Assembly (NCBI RefSeq): GCF_000722545.1
Contig: NZ_JNVM01000016.1
Coordinates: 175,800 to 239,799 of the forward strand
DNA: 64,000 nucleotides
Reading direction: 5' to 3'
Source of the DNA: Paenibacillus tyrphae
Lineage (GTDB): Bacteria > Bacillota > Bacilli > Paenibacillales > NBRC-103111
The position numbers and the translations under genes were made by a program. Positions 58,248-64,000 of the stretch are shown one piece after another (the stretch's first letter is position 1; each line of letters begins with the position of its first letter). The notes beneath the pieces are model-generated. The model worked only from the letters and a program-made list of their open reading frames with translations. It did no database searches and was not told the origin of the DNA.

Positions 58248-59567
58248 ATGTCGTTTCGTCAGCTTGTAATCATTGTAGGAATTACCGTGCTTGGCATCGC
58301 TGCCGCCTATATGGCCCAAGTTCCGGTCGTCTTCGGCTTTTCGGCAGGGCTGCTGGCCCTTATTCTGATTTCGCTCCGCAGCGGAATCGGAGGCAAGGAG
58401 CTTGGTGCCGGGATACTGGATGGCGTTCGCCGCACCAAGGAAGTCGTCTGGCTTCTGCTGCTCGTCGGCATGATTCTGCCCTGCTGGGCGGTCAGTGGGA
58501 CGGTGGACGAGCTGGTTCAATGGGCGCTTGCCGTCGTGCAGCCGCAGTATGCGCTGACCTTTTCGTTTCTGATCTGCGCGTTCGTATCGATGATTCTCGG
58601 GACCTCGACCGGGACGCTCAGCGCAGTCGGCGTTCCACTCATCGGGATGGCAATCCATGTGGGCGTTCCGCTGCCGTACGTGGCCGGGGCCGTCGTCTCC
58701 GGCATTTTTGTCGGCGACCGTACGTCGCCTTTTTCCAGTGCGCACCAGTTGATTGCGGCTTCGACGGAAACGTCCATCCCGCGGCAATGGCGGGCGATGG
58801 CTCCGACCTCGGCGCTTGCCGTGCTTGCTTCGCTGGCCTTCTACGGATGGCTTGATCTGCGGACGGCGAAGGGTTCGGTGGAGCAGGCGGCTAGCCTCAT
58901 TCCTTCCGATCTCGGTGAATCGCTTGTGCTGCTGATACCCATCTTCGTTCTTCTCGGCTCGATCGTACTGCGGCTGAAGACGAAATACGGATTTCTGTTA
59001 TCCATTGCCGCCGCTATTATTGTAGGAAGCCTGCAAAAAGGGGTGGGGCCGGCCGTTTGGCTGAAAGCGATGTGGAGCGGGGCGGAGCATTCGATTGTCG
59101 AAGGCAAGGGATTGCTGAGCATGATCAGCCTTGTCTCGCTTATTGTGCTAGCCGGGGCGTTCAACGGCATTCTGGAACGGTCGAACCTGATCGGCGCGTA
59201 CATCGAGCGGATGATGGGGGAGATGCCTTCGCTCGCTTCCGCCACATGGCGCACCGGAGCGTTCGGCTTGGTCCTTTGTCTGATCTCCTGCACGCAGACG
59301 CTGCCGATTATCATGTCCGGCCGTAACATTTTGCCGCTGTGGAACCGCCGGTTTAGCTCCGCGCACCTCTCGCGCGTCATCGCCGATACGAGCGCCGTTC
59401 TGGCCGCGGCCGTACCGTGGAATTTGCTGGCCGTGCTGTGCAGCACGTTTGTGGGCGTGCCGGTGGAGCAGTATTTGCCGTTTGCGATTTTTTTGTGGAG
59501 CCTGCCGCTTTGCACTTATTTATATTCCGCTTATCTGGATCGTGCGAAAGTCCGTGTTCAAGCCTGA
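58248..59567 (+). CDS. NhaC-type Na+/H+ antiporter
   Basis: 439 residues, about 11-12 helices. NhaC family features: LVGMILPCWAVSGTVDELVQWAL, GTSTGTLSAVGVPLIGMA, GDRTSPFSSAHQLIAAST, and late ADTSAVLAAAVPWNL. AAGGG-type site before the ATG. May exchange Na+ or H+ with a carboxylate (MleN-like malate/lactate exchange is known in the family). Downstream of the alanine cluster but divergent from adeR. Confidence 0.9.
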   Translation: MSFRQLVIIVGITVLGIAAAYMAQVPVVFGFSAGLLALILISLRSGIGGKELGAGILDGVRRTKEVVWLLLLVGMILPCWAVSGTVDELVQWALAVVQPQYALTFSFLICAFVSMILGTSTGTLSAVGVPLIGMAIHVGVPLPYVAGAVVSGIFVGDRTSPFSSAHQLIAASTETSIPRQWRAMAPTSALAVLASLAFYGWLDLRTAKGSVEQAASLIPSDLGESLVLLIPIFVLLGSIVLRLKTKYGFLLSIAAAIIVGSLQKGVGPAVWLKAMWSGAEHSIVEGKGLLSMISLVSLIVLAGAFNGILERSNLIGAYIERMMGEMPSLASATWRTGAFGLVLCLISCTQTLPIIMSGRNILPLWNRRFSSAHLSRVIADTSAVLAAAVPWNLLAVLCSTFVGVPVEQYLPFAIFLWSLPLCTYLYSAYLDRAKVRVQA

Positions 59568-59584
59568 GATATCAGGCTTTTTTG
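59561..59584 (+). terminator. terminator overlapping the antiporter stop
   Basis: AGCCTGA-gata-TCAGGCT followed by TTTTT; the left arm includes the TGA stop codon. Confidence 0.85.
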
Positions 59585-59591
59585 TTTATAA

Positions 59592-59707
59592 TGATAGAAT
59601 GTATAAGTTTTCAGCGGAGCTGAAGCATTCTATCATTTCAAGAAAAGCTTCGGCTAAAACACGAATGTATCTTCCTCGAAAAAGCTTCGATAAGAAGCTT
59701 TTCTTAT
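59592..59707 (+). repeat. 116-bp dispersed repeat, copy B
   Basis: Partner of copy A at 53675-53790. Stem GATAGAATG / CATTCTATC, then the conserved block CTAAAACACGAATGTATCTT and hairpin GAAAAAGCTTC / GAAGCTTTTC. Contains a 36-codon open frame (MYKFSAELKHSI ... KSFDKKLFL) that is broken in copy A. Its last four bases form the stop region of the converging acetyltransferase gene; it directly follows the antiporter terminator. Confidence 0.8.
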
Positions 59708-60156
59708 AAATCTTGCGAGAGACGTACCATATCGATTACCTGCATCCCGTTCTCATAAATCGGCTCCTCGTAATGCCGGATGAAAAAGTCTTTGTCGATC
59801 CAGGTCATGCGGAAGCCGCACTTCTGATACAGAGCGAGCTGACCGATGCTTGAATTGCCGGTGCCGATTTCAATCGTTTTATACCCTAGCTGTCTCGCGG
59901 TCTCGATGGCGTGGTTAACCAGCTTTTTGCCTATGCCTTGGCCTTGATGGCGCTCATCAACGGCGACATTGACGATTTCGACGGTTTCGGGTCGGGTGGG
60001 CAGAAGAACGTATACACCGAGAATAAGCTCTTCCGCTTTGGCGACATAGCATTGGCCTCTTTGAATATATTCTTCAACCAGACTCGGGGAAGGGTCGGCT
60101 AATAACAGCAAGTCCATTGGAGGCTGTTCATGGGATGCCAGTTTTACAATTTTCAT
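59704..60156 (-). CDS. GNAT-family N-acetyltransferase
   Basis: 150 residues. Acetyl-CoA loop VNVAVDERHQGQGIGKKLVNHA (about 82-103) and GTGNSSIGQLALYQKCGFRMTWIDKDFF. This variant resembles YvbK-type acetyltransferases. ATG after TAGGAGTG. Its stop codon lies inside repeat B, so the repeat inserted at, or forms, the gene's 3' end. Confidence 0.9.
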   Translation of the reverse strand: MKIVKLASHEQPPMDLLLLADPSPSLVEEYIQRGQCYVAKAEELILGVYVLLPTRPETVEIVNVAVDERHQGQGIGKKLVNHAIETARQLGYKTIEIGTGNSSIGQLALYQKCGFRMTWIDKDFFIRHYEEPIYENGMQVIDMVRLSQDL

Positions 60157-60406
60157 ATGATCACTCCTAGAAAGTTAAAAAATAGCAGTTTCTTCACATA
60201 ACATTCGGTAAGCCTCCGCCCGGTTCCTTCTTTTTACTCATAATTGGTTGAAAGCATCCGCATACTAACCAATAAAAAACGCTTGTGGATACTCGTTTTA
60301 CGGTAAGCTAGCGGGAAGGAAAGTTTAAATGAATTTTTTCCATACTCACTAAGTACTAAATTTGATTATTATTTAAATAAGCTATATTCGGAACGGAGTG
60401 AGAGAT

Positions 60407-61258
60407 GTGGACGTGCAAAATATTATTTCTAAAATTATTGATCGTCTTAAGCAAATTGACGGCGTGCATGCTCTGGTTCTAGGCGGTTCCAGAGCTAGAG
60501 GGACTGAAAATCCCGACTCCGATATTGATATTGGAATTTATTATAACGCCAACAGTGGGTTAGACATTGCCCAGCTTCGTCAGGCAGCCGCCATCTTGGA
60601 TGACGATAATAGAGACGACTTAGTAACAGAAATCGGCGGCTGGGGACCGTGGATTAATGGTGGCGGCTGGCTGAAAGTGAGTCAAATACCGGTCGATTTT
60701 TTATACCGTGATCTGAGTAAAGTATCAAAAGTAATTGACCAATGCGTCATGGGGGATATCACAATCGACTATCAACCGGGACATCCTCATGGATTTATCA
60801 ATTCGATCTATTTAGCTGAAATCGCGTTGTGTAAGGTGTTATGGGACCCGTCAGGTGTTGTGGGGGAAATGATGCTCAGAACAAATCCCTCCCCGCACAT
60901 TTTGCAAATATCGATCATTCGAAAATTTCTATGGGAAGCACATTTCTCCCTTGAGATTGGGAAAAAGGGTAACTATAAAAATGATTTATCTTACATTGCC
61001 GGATGTTGTTTTAGGGCAGTCTCTTGCTTGAATCAGGTTTTGTTTGCACTTAACGAAACTTACTGGATGAACGAAAAAGGAGCTGCTGCCATCGCCGATT
61101 CGTTTAGCATGGCGCCAAGCCAATACTCCAATACAATTAATAGCATATTGACCTTGGTCACAGAAGACCAAACCGGTTTGGAGAAAGCTCAAAGCCTGTT
61201 ACGTGATCTGATTCATGAAACAGACAATCTAGTGAAAAGTAAAGGTCTGCTGAACTAA
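60407..61258 (+). CDS. nucleotidyltransferase (antibiotic NTase-like)
   Basis: 283 residues; GTG at 60407 chosen, nine bases after CGGAG; GTG at 60398 is too close. The Pol-beta NTase core LVLGGSRARGTENPDSDIDIGIYY carries GS and DxD (about residues 24-47). The C-terminal half is helical. Resembles aminoglycoside-type or MNT-like nucleotidyltransferases, but no HEPN partner is adjacent and drug resistance cannot be asserted. First gene of the lower-GC stretch. Confidence 0.85.
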   Translation: MDVQNIISKIIDRLKQIDGVHALVLGGSRARGTENPDSDIDIGIYYNANSGLDIAQLRQAAAILDDDNRDDLVTEIGGWGPWINGGGWLKVSQIPVDFLYRDLSKVSKVIDQCVMGDITIDYQPGHPHGFINSIYLAEIALCKVLWDPSGVVGEMMLRTNPSPHILQISIIRKFLWEAHFSLEIGKKGNYKNDLSYIAGCCFRAVSCLNQVLFALNETYWMNEKGAAAIADSFSMAPSQYSNTINSILTLVTEDQTGLEKAQSLLRDLIHETDNLVKSKGLLN

Positions 61259-61359
61259 GGGCAGGATAGTTTAAATATAAGAGTATTCTACATTTTGAGA
61301 AACAGCGATAGCATGTAGACTGGTGTTGATACAAAATCCATGCCAAAGTAGGATGATAT

Positions 61360-62160
61360 GTGAATTATTGCGAAGAGGAAAGTGCCATTTGGAAAAAGAT
61401 TGTTAGGAAGCTTCGCGCTTCCGGTTGTGTTTTTGCTGAGGATGAAGCCCGGTTACTTATGTCTTCTTCGAAGAATTCTACCGAGCTCGCCAAACTAGTG
61501 GATCGCAGAATTGCCGGTTTTCCTCTTGAACATATTATCGGGTGGGCGGATTTCTGTGGGTTGAGGATTGAGTTGGATCCCGGCATTTTCGTGCCCCGGC
61601 AACGAACCGAGTTTCTAGTTCGACAGGCCGTGGCCCTCACTCGACCAGGAGACGTAGTACTAGACCTGTGCTGCGGTTCTGGAGCTTTGGGCGCAGCATT
61701 GGTCGCTTTAACGGAACGTATTGAATTGCACGCGGTTGATATCGACCCCGCTGCAGTACAGTGTGCCCGTCGCAATATTCACTTGGACCAGGGTTTTGTG
61801 TATGAAGGGGATCTCTACGATCCAATACCTGTTCAACTTCATAACCGCGTCAATGTTATTATAGCCAATGCCCCATATGTGCCTACCGAGGCAATAAAAT
61901 TCATGCCGACGGAAGCCCGCGTCCACGAGGCACGGCTTGCGCTTGATGGAGGAGCCGATGGACTTGACGTCCAACGAAGAATAGTAGCTGAAGCTCCTCG
62001 CTGGCTTGCAAAGGGTGGCTATTTGCTAGTGGAAACTAGCGAGAAGCAGGCGCCATTGACTGCCGAACTCTTTGCTCAATACGGATTGATTCCAAAATGG
62101 GTTCGTTCCGAAGAACAGGACGCTAACGTGATCATCGGAAGCCGAAGCGGTCAGATTTAA
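61360..62160 (+). CDS. putative protein-(glutamine-N5) methyltransferase, PrmC-related
   Basis: 266 residues, GTG start after AGGATGATAT. N-terminal helical domain, then SAM motif VVLDLCCGSGALGAALVALT. The catalytic loop reads NAPYVPTEAI where PrmC/HemK has NPPY. That NAPY variant is typical of the PrmC-related family of unknown substrate. HEARLALDGGADGLDVQRRI follows as in PrmC. So SAM-dependent amide or N-methyl transfer is likely but the target is unknown. Genuine PrmC is expected elsewhere in the genome. Confidence 0.85.
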   Translation: MNYCEEESAIWKKIVRKLRASGCVFAEDEARLLMSSSKNSTELAKLVDRRIAGFPLEHIIGWADFCGLRIELDPGIFVPRQRTEFLVRQAVALTRPGDVVLDLCCGSGALGAALVALTERIELHAVDIDPAAVQCARRNIHLDQGFVYEGDLYDPIPVQLHNRVNVIIANAPYVPTEAIKFMPTEARVHEARLALDGGADGLDVQRRIVAEAPRWLAKGGYLLVETSEKQAPLTAELFAQYGLIPKWVRSEEQDANVIIGSRSGQI

Positions 62161-62249
62161 AGAAATAAAGATTTACAAGATAGTTGTGATGGAGTAGATT
62201 TCTTTATATGAAGAGTTTACCGGATATTTATTGATGCGGAGGGGTAACT

Positions 62250-62459
62250 ATGCCATATATTAATCTTCAAATAACAAAGGGTGCAACCAGAGAACAAAAA
62301 GCCCAAATAGTAAAAGAATTTACCGAGACTCTTGTTAACGTGCTTGGTAAAAAACCAGAACATACCCATATCGTTATCCAAGAAATTGAGGACGAAAATT
62401 GGGGCTTTTCTGGAATATTGACTGATGACTTTCGAAAGTTATCGGAAGATAAGAGTTGA
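62250..62459 (+). CDS. 4-oxalocrotonate tautomerase family protein
   Basis: 69 residues, ATG after GCGGAGGGG. Mature Pro1 (MPYINLQITKGAT) is the catalytic base of this family; HTHIVIQEIEDENWGFSG is the conserved mid-section. Slightly longer than canonical 62-residue 4-OT. Monocistronic, 30 bp from the left end of the insertion sequence. Confidence 0.9.
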   Translation: MPYINLQITKGATREQKAQIVKEFTETLVNVLGKKPEHTHIVIQEIEDENWGFSGILTDDFRKLSEDKS

Positions 62460-62553
62460 ATAACAATAAAACGAGGCCGCCGATGGAATGATATGCTCCC
62501 CTTTAGGTAGACAGGTTAAATAAATAAACCGTCTGCTTGAAGGGGAGTTTTCT

Positions 62554-63234
62554 TTGGCCAAAAAGAATGAATATAACGCTAAAGAGAAATTAGCGATTAT
62601 TAAGGAATGGGAAGAAGGCGCTCGGACCCGAGCGGAAGTTGCCCAAAGGTACAACATTAGTGTCAATACCTTGGTGAAATGGCGACATCGCTATGAATTG
62701 TACGGGATGGAAGGATTAGAAATCCGAACGGGTAAAAGCAGCTACTCCGTGGAACTTAAACTTCGAGCTGTTCACGATTATCTCTCGGGTCAATATTCTC
62801 AATACGAAATCATCGATAAATACAAAATTGCTAGTCGTACCCAACTCAAGAGTTGGATTGACAAGTATAATAGTCATAGCAGCTTTAAATCGGATAACGA
62901 ATGAGCAAGAGCTATGACAAAGGGTCGCTCTACAACGTGGCAGGAACGAATCGATATCGTCCTCTACTATCTTACACATCAACATGACTACCGGAAGGCC
63001 GCGGAACAGTATCAAGTCTCCTACCATCAAGTGTTCCAATGGGTAAAAAAGTATTAAGCTGGCGGACAGGATGCATTACAGGATGGTCGAGGGCGAAAAA
63101 AGGCAGCTGAAGAGTTAACTGAAGCGGATCACCAGAAGCTCGCAATGAAGAAACTGGAGTATGAAAATGAACGGCTTCGAGCGGAGAATGCATTCTTAAA
63201 AAAGTTACAGGAATTGCAAAGGAGGCGACGTTAA
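62554..63234 (+). pseudogene. IS150-type orfA with two nonsense codons
   Basis: Two-HTH transposase subunit: the first block AEVAQRYNISVNTLVKWRHR is intact, the second begins MTKGRSTTWQERIDIVLYYL. The same frame is interrupted by TGA at 62902-62904 and TAA at 63055-63057, yet the amino acid sequence continues around both (SHSSFKSDNE * ARAMTKG; QWVKKY * AGGQDAL), ending KLQELQRRRR at 63234. Intact relatives I recall have Gly or Glu at those places, so single-base substitutions are inferred. The start codon at 62554 is TTG. The element cannot make full OrfA without suppression. Confidence 0.85.
63198..63204 (+). other. A AAA AAG slippery heptamer for -1 frameshifting
   Basis: A AAA AAG is in the correct phase relative to orfA (codons AAA at 63199, AAG at 63202); the -1 frame leads into orfB. 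This is the canonical IS150/IS3-family recoding site. Confidence 0.8.
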
Positions 63235-64000
63235 GTGGGCACCGACAGGAACATGTTTACTTAGCTATACAGTCCGTTCAGCAGGAAGGGGCTTTTAGCC
63301 TCCAACTGCTGTGTGAGATTGCCGAGATCCCACGGTCAAGTTATTATAAATGGCTAGGCCACAAACCTAGTTTGCGTGAACAAGAAAATGAGGAGCTTAT
63401 AGAGGCCATGCTTGTTCTTCATGAGAAGGTTGGGGGCATTTACGGATACCGTCGCTTAACCCTTCATCTGCGCCGACAAATCAAGCAACGGATTAACCAC
63501 AAACGCGTGTATCGCCTTATGAAGCTGGCTAGGATCCAATCGGTCATTCGCAGAAAGAAGAAATATACACGTTCCACACCTCAACATATAGCTGAGAATC
63601 TGTTAAACCGTGAGTTCCACGCAGATGCACCAAACAAGAAGTGGCTGACAGATGTAACGGAATTGAAATACGGGAATGGGCAGAAGGCCTACCTGAGCGC
63701 CGTTTTAGACCTCCATGATAATACTGTAGTCTCCTATGTATTAGGGCACTCCAACAACAATGGCCTTGTATTTCAAACCGTGAAATTTGCCTTACGAGCA
63801 GCACCAGGAAGCAAGCCGATGCTTCATAGTGATCGGGGATTTCAATACACCTCTTCACAGTTCAAAAGGTTATTTGGCGGGAAACTCACCCAGAGCATGT
63901 CTCGCGTTGGTAGGTGCATTGATAATGGGCCTATGGAAGCATTCTGGGGAACTCTAAAGTGCGAGAGGTATTACTTGGGTTCCTATATTACATTCGAGGA
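63198..64000 (+). CDS. IS150-type orfB (DDE transposase), cut by window end
   Basis: Expressed as an OrfAB fusion by -1 frameshifting. Open from the slippery site to the window end without a stop (about 267 codons). HTH_21 region HEKVGGIYGYRRLTLHLRRQ, then the rve integrase core: first Asp in KKWLTDVTELKY, second in MLHSDRGFQYT, Glu in GPMEAFWGTLK. Everything visible in OrfB looks functional, in contrast with orfA. Confidence 0.88.

Larger units (their letters stand above)
62489..64000 (+). mobile_element. IS3-family (IS150-like) insertion sequence, right end outside window
   Basis: Left end near TGATATGCTCCCCTTTAGG. orfA-orfB arrangement with a -1 frameshift signal and DDE integrase domain. 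CTCCCCTT (62496-62503) is complementary to AAGGGGAG (62540-62547), with inner AGAC-GGTT / AACC-GTCT, so the left end can fold just before orfA. Exact boundary and target duplication cannot be set without the right end. Confidence 0.88.

Noticed and set aside
59599..59709. 36-residue protein encoded in repeat B
   Set aside because: The equivalent frame in repeat A contains an early stop, and neither copy has a ribosome site. Structure is conserved better than the frame.
60407..61258. MNT/HEPN toxin-antitoxin system
   Set aside because: The NTase motif is present, but the protein is long and no HEPN-domain gene lies next to it.
1..64000. CRISPR arrays, tRNA or rRNA genes, known defence islands
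   Set aside because: No regularly spaced repeats, cloverleaf-like sequences, rRNA segments or recognisable defence genes were seen by eye on either strand. A covariance-model search could still find something short.

Overview
The window looks like chromosomal DNA of a spore-forming, Paenibacillus-like member of the Bacillota. The signs are strong AGGAGG-type ribosome sites, lipobox lipoproteins, a Spo0E-like phosphatase, a YpdA-type bacillithiol reductase, a NfeD-flotillin pair, a YezD protein and fairly high GC for Bacilli. Most of the first 60 kb is ordinary metabolic and transport sequence. GC drops visibly from about 60.3 kb, where a small accessory stretch begins and runs into an IS3-family insertion sequence cut by the window edge. 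No rRNA, tRNA, CRISPR array or prophage was seen.

Layout. 0-10 kb: truncated old-yellow-enzyme gene, fumC, TetR regulator with a cytochrome P450, topB, DUF4395 membrane protein, hemolysin III-like protein, an unrecognised glycosidase-like protein and a holin-like peptide. 10-15 kb: MFS pump with a divergent TetR regulator, a CobW-type zinc metallochaperone followed by a Zur-type regulator behind a candidate Zur box, and an acetyltransferase. 15-25 kb: a sulfur island, with sulfate ABC transporter (sbp-cysT-cysW-cysA), alpha/beta hydrolase, yezD and ssuEADCB for alkanesulfonates. 25-31.5 kb: MFS pump, amino-acid ABC transporter whose ATPase seems to start at CTG, M20 amidohydrolase and several small genes, including a 56-residue Spo0E-like protein. 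31.5-39 kb: orphan ABC ATPase, bacillithiol reductase, FucU, phosphodiester glycosidase, NfeD-flotillin behind an ECF-type promoter, and a frameshifted MATE pump. 39-47 kb: TetR/MFS pair with matching operators, then a tripartite tricarboxylate transporter (tctC-B-A) with a CitST-like two-component system and two candidate cre boxes. 47-60 kb: udk, SDR, iron alcohol dehydrogenase, MFS, Cys-rich protein, then an alanine cluster (alr, ald, alanine-permease-like gene, AdeR-like regulator) and a NhaC-type antiporter. 60-64 kb: nucleotidyltransferase, PrmC-like methyltransferase, tautomerase and the IS.

How genes work together. Sulfate and sulfonate uptake form one physical sulfur-scavenging island. 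Alanine import, racemisation and deamination sit around one divergent control region containing two identical-type palindromes exactly 50 bp apart. The tricarboxylate transporter carries its own sensor and regulator. Several pumps sit beside their own TetR regulators, with operator pairs that can be read directly from the sequence.

The strongest unexplained signal is a pair of 116-bp intergenic repeats at about 53.7 and 59.6 kb. Their flanking stem shows compensatory changes and their last 51 bp are almost identical. They look like members of an unnamed small repeat or RNA family. I found no clear new multi-gene system.
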